Source: Agrostemma githago (lineage: Eukaryota > Streptophyta > Magnoliopsida > Caryophyllales > Caryophyllaceae). From it: DNA of 64,000 bases. The stretch covers positions 26,046,474-26,110,473 of the forward strand of contig OY288242.1 of NCBI GenBank assembly GCA_958450325.1, read 5' to 3'. Made by a program: the position numbers and the translations under genes. Under the pieces are notes generated by a model that was not told where the DNA came from, searched no databases, and was given only the letters and a program-made list of their open reading frames with translations. Below are positions 23,437 through 35,421 of the stretch, piece by piece (within the stretch, counting starts at the first letter, position 1; the number at the start of each line of letters is the position of its first letter).

Positions 23437-24423
23437 ATATATACATCTCACACTCACATTGTTACACACCGTCTTCATGAATCCTATGTTCATCCAATGG
23501 GCAATGTTAGCAGTGTTTCCCTTACATCAGGGTCATCTTTTTTCTCATCAATCTTGGATCAGCTGTACATTCTATGTCAAGTAAATATCATTTCAACATG
23601 AACAACTTCCGAAGTCTGCATTAAGCTTCAAACGATGCTCAATTGCAACATATTTATATGATATGATGTACTGTAATTTGTAGCTCCCTTTATTGCAAAT
23701 CTGCAAGACTTGACTGTAATATAGACTAGTACAAGCATGAAGTTCCTTTGGCTAGAAACATGAGGCCCTACTTATAGGTCGCAATGGGGTCGTATTTAGG
23801 TCGAGTTAAGTTGGGTCGGATTACTATCGGGCCCGCGTTATATGAGGTCAGCATAATCTTTCGGGTCGGGTCATTTCAGGTTCACTTATATATGTTGGGT
23901 CAGAAAATTATAGAAAATTTATGCAAAGTTAGTAATAGTAATTGACTCTTAGGTCTCCTTTCGTTCATCCGGGAATTTCCTGGAGGAAGTTGCATTTCCC
24001 AGGAAGTTACTTTCCACATCAACTTCCCGGGAATATGCAATATTTGTTTGATTGACATCCTGAAATTCACACTTTCCATGAATTTCTGCATCTTGTTTGG
24101 TTGTCTCGACCTAATTCCCATGATTTTGTTTGTAATTACTATGCCCTTTATTAATTAAGGGTATAAGACTTCTGAAATAATTTTTTTTTTACAACTTATG
24201 AAATAGCTGAAATTGTCTTCCCCGTGGTATGCAGTCGTAACCAAATTACACCATCAACATAAAAAAGAACGAACATTATTTAAAAAAAAAAAATTCGAGT
24301 TACATTACCATCGTTGTTCCGGAAAAATCATTGTTCATGAAAATAAAATGTTTACTAGTGAAAATTTGAAACTCTAGTAAAACATCCAAGACATTAGTAG
24401 TTCGGTTTATTAGGAATTAGTAG
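23437..24423. other. Gene 3' flank and spacer
   Basis: The transporter's 3' UTR and probable polyadenylation region lie in the first 300 bp (AT-rich, ATATTTATATGATATG). After that comes a GGGTCGGGTC-rich stretch (23780-23880) and a segment with mirrored GGGAATTTCC / CCCGGGAA words (23965-24120), which may be a decayed DNA transposon. No coding frame is supported. Confidence 0.5.
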
Positions 24424-25179
24424 TGTGGACATGACATAGGTCCACCCCGACGCGGCCACGCGCGGGTTTGGGGAGGCGAATGAATCTCATGTGAGATGGA
24501 TCTTGGATTGAAATTTAAATCGAAGTTGGAGTCGCCACCGAACGTTGTGGAAGTTCGGGCCCATTCGAACCCACTCCATGTCTTGGTGGGCCGTACACAA
24601 AGTACGGCCCATTCAGATTTCAGAGTTTATGGGTTCGTCCCTTTACATTGTTATACCGATACCGACATGATCGGTTACCGTGTATTGAATGACTCTCGTG
24701 CGCCAATGGTTTCGAACATCCGGAAACCACAGTTCTGAGTAAGGGGTGAGGGTACGTGTTGGGAAGTTCACAAAGAACACCCAACCCCGTCCGCACTTAG
24801 CGGCCTTTACTAAGAAATCGTTCAATGTTTTAATATGCGCGTTAGTAATTCATATTATGTTTTCGACTAAACATGTGAATTATGTTTGATCTACGTCGTT
24901 TAATGCGTCTTTGATTTATGTCGAAGTTGTATTTAGCATGCGAGGTTCGTTTTAGTACAATAAAACAAACAATGAGGATAAAATACAAAAGAAGAAACAA
25001 ACGAGTTAGTAATTATAATAACGGTTTGTAAATAATATAGAATGACATAAAAGACATGATGCCGGTTTTGAAAAGAGTAGGACATGTGATGGACTTGACA
25101 CGTGTTGGCCGAAGTCATTAAAACATTTGATACGGCTTGAAATATATTGAAAGGCTCACGTTTGATGCGTGAAGGAGGC

Positions 25180-25290
25180 CACTCGACCGAGTCATGACAA
25201 GACTCGGTCGAGTGCCCTCTTTAAAAACCTTCTGTCGGTTTTTTGGGGTGCCACTCGATCGAGGGGGCTAGGCACTCAGTCGAGTGCCCC
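25180..25290. repeat. Palindrome module 1 (outer Ogre LTR, downstream part)
   Basis: Four ACTCGAYCGAGT-type sites with offsets 0, 21, 72 and 93 bp. The first two are mutually inverted variants (ACTCGACCGAGT and ACTCGGTCGAGT). The third and fourth are partly decayed. Confidence 0.9.
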
Positions 25291-26192
25291 TTGTATGAGC
25301 TATAACTCGTTTTGCAATTTTGCATTGATTTCGAAATTGCTTTTATTTTTTCAAAATTGATAATTTTGCTAAGTCGCGTAAAAATATGATACGATTTATA
25401 CTCGACTTAGATTTTATGTACTAGTCGTATTCGATATTTGATTATGGAATCAATATCTACTATTTAGAGTGAATTTTAGAAAAAGATGTTATAAGTCGTT
25501 TGAATTCGAACTAAGATGAAATAAATTCTCTCCGCGTTGTAATGTCGTATTTAGTTTTTTCGGACTAGGTGACAATTACTTTAGCATCAACGAGTTCATA
25601 TTAGTTTGATTTATTGACTAATTCTTTTTAGACATTATATTCGACTATAGAGTCGATATCGCATCTTAAGAATGATTGTTTTCTTGTAAATTAGGTAGTA
25701 GCGATAATATCGAAATTAGAGACGACAAAAAACTTAAAAAAACGTGACGATGACGAGAAGAAGAAGAGAGACGGACGAGAAAGAGAGAAGAAAAAGGAGA
25801 ATTCGGGATTGAATTTGCACCCTCAACCTACATGCTTTGTATTCTCAGAACGGGGCTCGTCTAGTTGTGGCTTAGGCATGGGAGCTTCGAGGTTTATGTA
25901 GGAGAGTTATGGTGGTTTGGGTGTATAGGGGGTTGTAGAATTGTAGTATCGTAATGTGAGTGTGTTATGGAGTTGTGTTAATCGTAGTCTTGTCGTGTGA
26001 ATTGTGTGTTGTTGTTATGTGTATTATGTTGTGTGCAAGGGGGTGTATTTATAGGAGAGGTACCCCGGTTTTGGATAGGAAAAGCTTTGTTTGGAGTGAA
26101 GGAAAACACTCGGTTTTGGGATAAGAACGAAAAGCTTGCTTGGATGGTGTTTCGGATAAGAAAAAGTCCGGTTTTTTGGATAGAAAGGGAGT

Positions 26193-26301
26193 CACTCGAT
26201 CGAGTGGTGTATGGCACTCGATCGAGTGCCCGGTCTGAAACCGGCTCCCGCGGGTTTTATGAGCCTACTCGATCGAGTGGGCCGGTCCACTCGATCGAGT
26301 G
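26193..26301. repeat. Palindrome module 2 (outer Ogre LTR, upstream of TATA)
   Basis: Four intact CACTCGATCGAGTG-type sites with offsets 0, 22, 73 and 95 bp. In element sense the module lies about 140 bp upstream of the TATA box in U3. Confidence 0.95.
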
Positions 26302-26728
26302 GGTCTGGACGGGTGTAGGTCTCTTTTAGAGATCAAGTTCTATCTCTATCGGAGAGGTTTAGTTGCTTAATTCTTCTTCATTGCTGATTTTTGTGGAGTA
26401 TTTGACTTCAAGTTGGATTTTCGAAGTAGCGAGGCAAATATTTACGCCTCGGAAACGTCTTGGACCGGGGTTTGACCCGGTCGCAAAAAGACGGTTTTGC
26501 CCTTGGTCTCGGTTTTGACCCAAATTAGTCTTATTTGACTGGGAACGACCCACTGGGCCTGAATTTGAGGTAGGTTTGGTGAGATTTGTACTCCGTAAAA
26601 AGCCCAAACCAACTACTAAAGATTTTGAGCCCATATTCGAGTATGCTAAAGCACGTTTGCTTCCGATCATCATCGGTGTTTGTCGGAAACTGCTATAGAC
26701 ACTTGGCAGTCAAATGTAGATGTCTACA

Positions 26729-27063
26729 GAGCCTCCACTCTGAGTGAGGCTTGGACAAGACAAAATTCAGAGTAGGTATCAGGCCAATCGAGGATTAAGA
26801 CCTGGTAGACTTCCGATCGAGTCGTTTATAGTCCATTAGACTTGCGTAAAAGGGCTCGCCAGCCATAAGACAGAAATTATACCTGAGTTGGTGTTGATAG
26901 CTCCGTGGACTTGTTGTATAAGTCCCTAGTGCGCCTGTATGCAGACTCATCCCGTGCTGTTTTTAGGAAAAATGCCGCCTTGGGCTTCCTGCTGGGGAGT
27001 TTTGGTAGATTGCGCAGGCCTGTTTCTGAAGCCTTGAGTTGTACCTGTGTACAGTTGCATAAA
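26729..27063 (-). other. Outer Ogre 3' internal end with polypurine tract
   Basis: Directly right of the LTR the minus strand carries GAGTGGAGGCTC, the polypurine tract. The following 330 bp match the start of the inner Ogre internal region (37175 onward), including TATAGTCCATTAGACT and GGGCTCGCCAGCC. No coding frame is seen. The sequence is cut by the Athila insertion. Confidence 0.7.
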
Positions 27064-27068
27064 GTTTT

Positions 27069-28411
27069 TGATCAACGTATTTTATATCGTATTTTATTGT
27101 CCCCCCGACAACCGTTTTTGAGCTTTTCTTCTTTCATAATTATATGTTTATTGTCGATTTCTATTAGAAAGTCGATACTGTCGGTTCTCGTGCTATTTTG
27201 CAGGTTAAGTGCAATTTCGAGCATATTTAGGAGTGATAGCCTAGATAGCCGAGACGAGGATGAAGGACGAGGAAGAAAACGAAAAGCCGAGAAGCAAATG
27301 AAGAACTCAACCACGAGTCCAACAGCACCCACTCGATCGAGTAGTGCTAGGCACTCGATCGAGTGCCTCATATCCGAACTCAACCTGAAGCGTTCACGCA
27401 TCCACTCGATCGAGTGGCATTGCATGCACTCGATCGAGTGCGTTACACCCAGGCCGCGGATCATATTTTAGCTTATTAGAATTATGGGCCTGTTTTGTAA
27501 GTCCAACTGATTTCTTTTAAATCAGTTGGAGGAGGATTGTCAGAGATGACTTTTTTTTCATACTAAAACATTACGTTACTTTTGCTAGGCTAGAAGTCAC
27601 GTTTCTTTTCCCCTTTTCTTTCGCAAGGTTCATCGAATTCCGTTCTTCCTTTTTCAGATCTCAATTGTTTGGTATTGATAATCTTTAATTCTAATTTCAA
27701 TTTTTATTTCAATTCTCTAGTTTAATTCTTGTCTTAGTTCGTTCTTAGTTTTCATAGTTATCTGATTTCAGTCTTGTAGTTTAATTTAATTCGCATTCAT
27801 CATGTTTAATTGCAATTCATATTTTGTTAGTTTTATTACAATCATCATGAGTAGCTAATTTCTATCTAGGGTTTAAGGGGATCGATGGGTGTTAATTGGG
27901 TTATAGAAAATTGACCTGTCTCTGATCATATGAACTGTCGCCTGAATGTTGTTTTAATTCTGATTGATTAATTATTGGCCAGGATTAATTAGTTAGTATC
28001 ACAATTAAGACTTTTCGCCGACCGGGTTAAGGACTAATTAGGTCACGACATTTTGGGTAGACTAGCTTAATTCTAGCGACCGCAGGTTAAGTTTAGTTCT
28101 AAAGTTTGTGGTAGTACCGACCGGACCTACACCTTAGACAGTTCGATTATTGACCTGTTAGTTGACTCCCTGACCCGATTGATATTCATTGTGAATTGAG
28201 ACCCTAGACCTTTTTATTATTGATTTACCTTATAGCAGTTAGTTGTCAGTCCACTTAAACAAACAGAAAAACAGTGACCCGTAATCCTTAGTCTAGACCT
28301 TAGAACAAGTGTTTAAGTCCCGTCTCCTGGTGGTTCGACCCCTACTTCACTATCTACATTAGTTAGTGGACCTTAGGGTATCTTTGATTAGGGATACGAC
28401 TACCCCTGTCA
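27069..28411 (+). mobile_element. Athila 5' LTR
   Basis: 1343 bp, TGATCAACG to CTGTCA. It contains palindrome module 3 at 27330-27440 and a 12-bp perfect stem with 5-nt loop at 27502-27530. AGTAGCTAATTTCTATCTAGGGTT near 27850 is a phrase also seen in the other Athila-type LTR at 56210. No clear TATA box was found. Confidence 0.93.
27330..27440. repeat. Palindrome module 3 (Athila 5' LTR)
   Basis: Four perfect ACTCGATCGAGT sites at offsets 0, 22, 73 and 97 bp. The bases between the pairs are unlike those in the Ogre copies, so the spacing is better conserved than the filler. Confidence 0.95.
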
Positions 28412-28416
28412 AATTT

Positions 28417-28434
28417 TGGCACCGTTGCCGGGGA
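28417..28434 (+). other. Athila primer-binding site
   Basis: TGGCACCGTTGCCGGGGA begins 5 bp after the LTR. It matches the standard Athila PBS (TGGCGCC type, thought to pair with a tRNA-Asp 3' end) with one transition, G to A, at the fifth base. Confidence 0.85.
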
Positions 28435-28544
28435 GACGGTGTTATTTATTTACTTGTTTTGCGTTTTAGTCTTTTGATTACTTTGTCTTGAGGAACTTTA
28501 GTTCCTTGGGACAGTTTCTCACATTTCTCCTGTAGTTTCCTCGT

Positions 28545-30711
28545 ATGCCCAGGTCCTCTCGAATTTCAGGCTACGTACCACCATTTGATCCTGAACCAGA
28601 GAGAACTTTCCGCAGGTCTAGGAAATTCTACAAGGAGATTGCTGAGACAGAAAGATCAGAATCAGTGGAACATTCGGACGACGTGCACATATCTGAAGCG
28701 CTGTCCTTTGAAGAGGATAATTCCACTACTGCCCCCGAGACACCGCTATTGAAGATGCCTCCCAAACTTGCTCCATTCCGAGCCGGAGCAAAGTGCCCTA
28801 CAGAAACCGTTGAAGAGGCCCACCGCCACTACGGGTACATTCGAGATTCGCCCCGCCTTTATTACATTGGTGGATCGAAATCAATTCGGTGGAGGACCCG
28901 ATGAAGACCCGGCGAGGCACATGAAGCTCTTCACCGATTATTGCTCAACTTTACCACTCCCCGCGGGAGTGACACAGGAAGAGGTGATGGAGATGCTATT
29001 CATGTTCTCCCTACACGATAACGCAAGAGACTGGATCACAGATCTAGACCGCGTTTCTGAGGGAATCACAGATTGGAACTCCCTAGCCTTAGCGTTTTAT
29101 AAGCACTACTGCACGCCGCAGAAGACCAACATGTTGAGGAGTCAGATTACTAACTTCCGACAGACATCTCACGAGAATATCTACGAGGCGTGGGTAAGGT
29201 TTAAAAAGCTAGTCAAGGAGTGCCCACATCACGGATTCTAGGTATGGTTTTTGTGCAATCAATTCTATAATGGTTTATATGACGATTGCCGAGCTACGCT
29301 CGATTCTGCAGCTAATGGCAGGTTCCAAAATAACGTTGATGATGTTAAAGCACGGAAATTGATTGAAGATATGGCTACTCATCACTCACGTTAGGGAAAT
29401 CCACGAGGTAACACCCGGGGAAATAGTGGTGACTCCGAGTCATCAAATTCCATAGTTAGCCACCTAGCCTCTTTAACTAAGCGGATTGATTCCATGGAGC
29501 TTGCTAGAACCCAAAACCAACAACAACAAGGCGGTATGTACCAAGTTAATGCAATGTCCGAGGTTGTTTGTGAGAATTGTGAGAATATGGGTCATTATGC
29601 CCAAGAGTGTGTGAGTTTAGAAACGGCGAACGCATTCCAATCCATGAGACCACACCTCCCATACATGAACCAATCGGGCTATGACAAGTCGTTGTTGTCT
29701 TATAGAAGTCAAAACGTGCTTAACCCACCACCACCCGACGGTAACAAAACCGTCCCATATGTAGCACCCCATAACCGACCCTCCCAAAGCCATAGCAATA
29801 ACCGACAACAATTCCAAGGAGGGCAACAAAATTGGGGTAACCAACAAAACTGGGGGAACCAACAATGGGGCAATAACCAACATTGGGGTAACCAACCTTG
29901 GTGGGGGAACCAACAACAATTTCAGCTGATCCCATAAAACCAAAACCAAGCCCAAGCTCAAGCTCCAACCAACACCGAGTATGCGGAGATCAAAGCTTTG
30001 TTGATGCAATGTATCCAAAGTCATAATAAGCTAGAAACCCAAGTCAACCGGATACATGCACATAACAAGATCCTAGACACCCAAGTAGCACAACTTGCCA
30101 CCCAAAAGCAAGTTAGGCCACCGGGTACTCTACCTCCTCAAGGCGAACAATCACACGAGCATGCCAATGCGATCACATTGAGAAGTGGAACCCATTATGA
30201 CGATCCGAAGATGCCCGAGGAGTATGTTGTGGTTGATGAGACCGAGTCGGAGAAGCAAGAGCTAACTGAAGAAGCATCGAGCAGGCCACGGATGGAGGTC
30301 ACTCGATCGAGTAACACCACCTCACTCGATCGAGTAGACCCCCAAAAACTTGGCAGAGAGCAGTCACGTAGTCAACTCGACCGAGTCACACCTGACTCGA
30401 TCGAGTTGGAGCTCACTCGACCGAGTGGTGTCAGCCCACTCGACCGAGTAGACCCTCAAATATCGACCAGTGTGATACCACTCGATCGAGTGCTTTCAGG
30501 TGACTCGACCGAGTATAATGAAACTCGACCGAGTCAGCCTGGACTTGATCGAGTGGAGACCGTAACGCCTAATTCTTCTACTTTTCGTCCACAGTCTTCG
30601 ACCAAGGATGGAAAATCTTCTCAAGCATCCTCGTCTCAAGTCAAGGAGCCTGCAATTCCGATCATACTTCCATTTCCCCACCGACAGCGTAAGACAAAGC
30701 TTGATCAATAG
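28545..30711 (+). pseudogene. Athila gag (frameshift and stops)
   Basis: The ATG at 28545 (MPRSSRISGYVPPFDPEPER) opens the N-terminus. The frame shifts near 28850 into one that carries the retrotransposon gag core (DPARHMKLFTDYCSTLPL, ARDWITDL, YKHYCTPQKTNML, FKKLVKECPHHGF). Stops follow at 29239-29241 and 29392-29394. Further on are a CCHC knuckle (CENCENMGHYAQEC) at 29569-29610, an N/Q/W-rich stretch (29800-29920) and a stop at 29935-29937. The LETQV/LDTQVAQLA segment and ITLRSGTHYDDP are typical Athila gag landmarks. The end, 30300-30555, is the palindrome array. The protein would form the particle; the copy is not translatable as one chain. Confidence 0.88.
30300..30555. repeat. Ten-site palindrome array in Athila gag-pol linker
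   Basis: Sites of the ACTCGATCGAGT / ACTCGACCGAGT type begin (A of ACTCG) at 30301, 30324, 30375, 30395, 30415, 30438, 30480, 30503, 30523 and 30543. Gaps are 23, 51, 20, 20, 23, 42, 23, 20 and 20 bp. The sites are read in all three codon phases (as TRSS, LDRV and DSIE), so conservation is at the DNA level. Confidence 0.93.
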
Positions 30712-30768
30712 TTCGGTAAGTTTATGGAAGTCGTCAAGAATCTGTAGGTAAGTGTTCCTTTTACTGAT

Positions 30769-33700
30769 TTGATCACTCAAGTTCCTACTTACGTGAAATT
30801 TATGAAAGAAATACTAACTCGTAAGCGTTCTTTTATTGAAACTGAGACAGTTGCCTTCACAGAGGAATGCAGCGCGCTACTACAGAGTCGTACTCTGCCC
30901 AAGCTCAAGGATCTGGGGAGTTTTTCTATCCCTTGTACTATAAGGACATTAGCTATCGATAAGGCCCTGTGTGACTTAGGAGCTAGCGTCAGTGTCATGT
31001 CGTATTCTATTTGTCAGAAATTGAATATGGGTGTTTTAAAATGTACTAATATGACTCTGTAGATGGCTGATGGATCGGTCAAATATCCTTTAGGTGTTTT
31101 AGAGGATGTTCCGGTCCAAGTAGGGAAATTCTTTATTTCCGTAGACTTTGTCGTCTTAGACACGGCTGAGGACGCCATAATACCTATTATCCTTGGTCGC
31201 CCTTTCTTACACACTGTAGGGGCGATCATCGATGTCAAAAATGGGAAGCTCACACTCTCCGTAGGAGATGATACCGTGACTTTTAGTCTCGATCAAGCTC
31301 TTAAGAAGCCCATGATAGAGGAGTCCTGTTATAGTATAGATGTCATTGATTTGGAAATAGAAAGCTATATTGACGATTATCTTGGCAGGGACCCTTTGGA
31401 GAAATTCCTGACATCCGGCGATGCTGATGCCGAGAAGAGATCATGGAGCGCGGAAGTGGACGAGCTAGAACCTATGCTAAACGGGAAGGAGAGCACTATC
31501 GAGAAGGTATACAGTCTCGGCACCCCTAAAAAGGAGGTCGAGGTAAGTAAAGGTGAACTAAAACCCCTTCCCTCTAATCTGAAATATGCATTCCTAGATG
31601 ATAAGGGTCTAAACCCCGTAATTGTCAACGCTGCACTCACAGATAGCCAACTTTCGGAGTTGTTAGTCATCTTACGACGACATAAGAAGGCTATTGGGTA
31701 CAGTATTGATGACCTACGTGGTATTAGTCCCGAGTTTTGCATGCATCGCATTCACTTAGAGGGAGACCATAGACCATCCATTCAGGGACAACGTAGGTTG
31801 AACCCGAACATGCAGGATGTGGTTAGGAAGGAGGTTATGAAACTCCTAGATGCTGGCATTATCTATCCCATTTCCGACTCTAAATGGGTTAGTCCAGTTC
31901 AAGTGGTCCCTAAGAAGGGTGGGACCACGGTTATCACGAACGAGAGGAATGAACTTATTTCTACTCGATTAGTGTCTGGATGGAGAATGTGTATTGACTA
32001 CCGTAAGCTGAACGTAGCTACTAGGAAAGACCATTTCCCACTCCCCTTCATTGAGCAGATGCTAGAGCGTCTTGCTTACCATAAGTACTTCTGCTACTTA
32101 GATGGCTACTCGGGATTTTTCCAAATCCCAATTCACCCAGATGACCAGGAGAAAACAACATTCACCTGTCCCTACGGCACCTTCGGATACCGAAGGATGC
32201 CATTTGGCCTTTGTAATGCCCGGCCACTTTTCAAGGTTGTATGATGTCCATATTTTAGGACTTTATCGAGTCTGTCATGGAAGTTTTCATGGATGACTTC
32301 AGTGTATACGACACTGATTATAATGCATGTTTACTTAATCTTTCACGGGTCTTGCAACGTTGTGAGGAGACCAATTTGGTCTTAAACTGGGAGAAGTGTC
32401 ACTTCATGGTTACCGAGGGAGTCGTTTTGGGTCATTTAGTGTCCGAACGTGGCATCCAAGTGGATAAAGCGAAGGTCAAGGTGATTGAGCAATTACCATA
32501 CCCCGTTAATGTTAAGGGTGTGCGGAGTTTTCTTGGTCACGCGGGTTTTTACCGCCGTTTCATCCAAGATTTCTCCAAGATTGCCAAACCTCTGACTCAG
32601 CTGCTCCTTAAAGATGCACCTTTCGTCTTTACTGACGAGTGTGCTCGAGCTTTTGATAGGATTAAGCAGGCTCTTGTTTCCGCACCTATTATCTGAGCTC
32701 CCGATTGGGATTTGTCTTTCGAGGTTATGTGCGATGCTAGCGATTATGCTGTAGGAGCTGTGCTCGGGCAAAGGAAAGACAAGGCTTTACATGCGATCTA
32801 CTATGCTAGTCGGACGTTAGATATGGCGCAGATCAATTATGCTACCACGGAGAAGGAGTTATTGGCCATCATCTATGCTCTAGACAAGTTTCGGGCCTAT
32901 CTCATTGGCTCGAAGGTGATAGTGTATACAGATCATGTAGCCTTGAAGTACCTTCTAGCGAAGAAGGAGGCCAAACCGAGACTTATTAGATGGATCCTAT
33001 TACTCCAGGAGTTTGACTTGGAGATCCGTGATAAGTCGGGGCCGAGAATGTCGTAGCCGATCACCTATCCCGGCTAAGATATGATGGTGGGGATCTCGCC
33101 CCAATTGATGATTCGTTCCCGGATGACCATTTGCTTGCTATTACCATGGATACTCCATGGTTTGCTGATTATGCCAACTTCCTAGTTGGAGGAACTCTAC
33201 CTCCCGACCTTCAGTATCAGCAGAAGAAGCGGTTCTTACATGATGTGAAGCGTTATTTCTGGGACGACCCATATCTTTTCCGAGAAGGTGCAGATGGCTT
33301 ATTTAGGAGGTGTATTCCCGAGAGTGAGGTACATTCTATCCTCACTAGATGCCATTCCTCCCCTTATGGTGGACATCATGGTCCTTCGAAGACATTCGCG
33401 AAGGTAATGCAATCGGGTTTCTATTGGCCCACTATTCTTAGAGATGCCACCACTTTTATCCGTTCTTGCGACGCATGCCAACGAACGGGAAATATTTATC
33501 GGCGACACGAAATGCCTCAAACCGGGATTCTTGAGGTAAAATTATTTGACGTTTGGGGTATAGATTATCAAGGACCGTTCTCTTCTTCTTATGGGAATCG
33601 GTATATTTTGGTCGCCGTAGATTATGTTTCGAAGTGGGTGGAAGCCATCGCTTCACCTACTAACGATGCTAACGTGGTGATCCGGCTCTTTAAGAAGACA

Positions 33701-34449
33701 ATATTCCCGCGTTTTGGGGTCCCACGGGCTGTTATTAGTGATGGTTGTTCACATTTTCATGAACGCCAACTCACTAAACTATTGAAGAAATACGGTGTTC
33801 ACCACCGTACCGGGCTAGCCTACCATCCACAAACTAGTGGACAAGTCGAGATCTCGAACCGTGAGATCAAATCTATTCTCGAGAAGGTTGTCCATACCTC
33901 GATAAAAGATTGGAGTTCGAAGCTCGATGATTCTCTTTGGGCTTACCAGACCGCATCCAAGACTCCTATTGGGACATCCCCGTATAGGCTTGTCTATGGC
34001 AAGGCTTGCCATCTACCCGTAGAGCTCAAGTTTAAGGCTATGTGGGCTTTAAGGAGCTCAATCTCGATCCGAAGCTAGCCGGAGAGAAGCGCCTCATGCA
34101 ATTGAACGAACTAGATGAATTCCGTCTCCATGCTTATGATAGCGCGAGAATTTATAAGGAGCGGACCAAAAGATGGCATGATAAGCGCATTATCCCCCGA
34201 GAGTTCCATGTCGGCGATAAGGTACTTTTATTTAATTCCCGACTTAGACTCTTTCCCGGGAAACTTAAATCCCGATGGTCTGGACCGTTCACGGTAACTG
34301 AGGTGAACAAATTCGGGTCGGTTACACTCAATACCGACAAAGGCGAAATATTCAAGGTGAACGGTCAACGCCTCAAGCTCTATCACGAAGGTGCATATGT
34401 CGGTGTCGTAGAGGCCATGGACCTCAACGACACTCTCGATTCCACCTAA
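30769..34449 (+). pseudogene. Athila pol: protease, RT, RNase H, integrase
   Basis: The protease (30769-31300) has ALCDLGASVSVMSYSIC and IILGRPFL, the Athila form of the active site, with a stop at 31060-31062. RT (31600-32700) has WVSPVQVVPKKGG, WRMCIDYRKLN and FCYLDGYSGFFQIPI. A frameshift lies near 32230 and an in-frame TAG just before FMDDFSVY, the intact catalytic box. RNase H (32700-33055) has CDASDYAVGAVLGQ and YTDHVALKYLL. A frameshift near 33045 leads into integrase (HHCC at 33340-33480; D in WGIDYQGP, D in VISDG, E in GQVEISNRE). Another frameshift lies near 34040 before the C-terminal domain ending 34449. Catalytic residues persist, but at least three frameshifts and several stops silence it. 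Confidence 0.92.
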
Positions 34450-35028
34450 TCCAATTGAGGTAAACCGGTCGAGCGGGATCGTAAAAACCAGCGCTAACCG
34501 GGAGGCAACCCGGCACCACTTGTATAAATTTGCAATTTCCCTTTCCGCATTTTTTTAAATTTTAGTTAGCTTGGTAGCTATAACTGGGAGTTAATATTAA
34601 TTATCGAGTGAGGACGAGCGAATTTTACGGTTTAATTGATTTAATTTTAGGATTTTGAAGCAATTTAAAGGAAAAAAGGCGAGAAGTAGCAGGTGGAGTG
34701 GTCACTCGACCGAGTGGCCTATGCACTCGGTCGAGTGCCCTGACGGAGCAGCTTCTGTCCAATTTTCAAGGGTTCACTCGATCAAGTACCCTAGTGCACT
34801 CGGTCGAGTGCCCCTGAACCGGGTTCAATAACGGTTTTCCGTCCTCCTTTCTTTGTTTCTTATTCCTTTTCTCAAATCAGTTTTTCTAATTAAAACCCCT
34901 CCCCCCTTACCAGTCTTAAGAACCCTAACCCCCAATTCACCCAAATCACTCTTATTTCATCAATTCCTCACCAAATCTCACGATTTTTGCTTCTAAATTG
35001 CAATTGGGAGTGTTTATTAGTGTTTCTT
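34450..35028 (+). other. Athila pol-to-ORF spacer with palindrome module
   Basis: This non-coding Athila sequence after integrase contains CCAGCGCTAACCGGGAGGCAACCCGGC, a phrase I associate with Athila after pol, then AT-rich sequence, palindrome module 4 and a pyrimidine-rich tract (34840-34960). It stops abruptly at 35028 where the inner Ogre LTR begins. Confidence 0.75.
34703..34810. repeat. Palindrome module 4 (Athila spacer)
   Basis: Offsets 0, 21, 72 and 94 bp. Sites 1 and 2 are inverted partners (CACTCGACCGAGTG, CACTCGGTCGAGTG), site 3 is decayed (ACTCGATCAAGT), and site 4 is the GGTC variant. The central filler (CTGTCCAATTTTCAAGGG) resembles that of module 10 (CTGCCCGATTTCGAGGG). Confidence 0.92.
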
Positions 35029-35312
35029 GGCGTGGTGCTAGCCCGATCCCGAATCCCGATGCCTTGTCCCGACTTATCACATCGAGGAATAGAGTCTAAA
35101 TTAATCATGTGTCGGATACGACTAAAGAGTCGTCGACACAAGATTAATAGTGTGAGACCGTCGATCAAAGTCGTTTTAAGTGATAGTGATATGCATGGGT
35201 TTTGAAGATTAGAATTACGTGATTGACTTTACACGTGTCGACTAAAAGTCGTAAAAAAATGACGAGGCTCGAATATTGCATTAAAGCTCTCGGATTACTG
35301 GGCTACAGGACC

Positions 35313-35421
35313 CACTCGATCGAGTCATGGCACGGACTCGGTCGAGTGTGCCTTTAAGGTGGCTACTGCCCGGTTTTTGGTGTGCTACTCGATCGAGTAG
35401 GCTTGTGCACTCGATCGAGTG
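35313..35421. repeat. Palindrome module 5 (inner Ogre 3' LTR, downstream)
   Basis: Offsets 0, 22, 73 and 95 bp. Three sites have the GATC centre and one the GGTC centre. It is the counterpart of module 7 in the other LTR. Confidence 0.95.

Larger units (their letters stand above)
24424..26728 (-). mobile_element. 3' LTR of outer Ogre-like element
   Basis: The plus strand starts TGTGGACATGAC and ends GTCTACA, so in element sense the LTR runs TGTAGACA..TGTCCACA. At its right a minus-strand polypurine run (CAGAGTGGAGGCTC) abuts the TGTAGACA start, as in Ogre elements. The first 60 bp closely match the LTR at 42794, while the rest is more diverged and shorter (2305 against 2916 bp). It holds two copies of the four-palindrome module and a minus-strand TATA box (CCTATAAATAC at about 26045-26055). 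Confidence 0.82.

Noticed and set aside
26905..27471. 188-codon plus-strand frame across the Ogre/Athila border
   Set aside because: It spans an insertion junction and LTR sequence, so it is a chance frame.
30300..30555. Regularly spaced palindromes resembling a CRISPR array
   Set aside because: The repeats are 12-14 bp palindromes with 8-40-bp filler inside plant retrotransposons; no cas genes, and the genome is eukaryotic.
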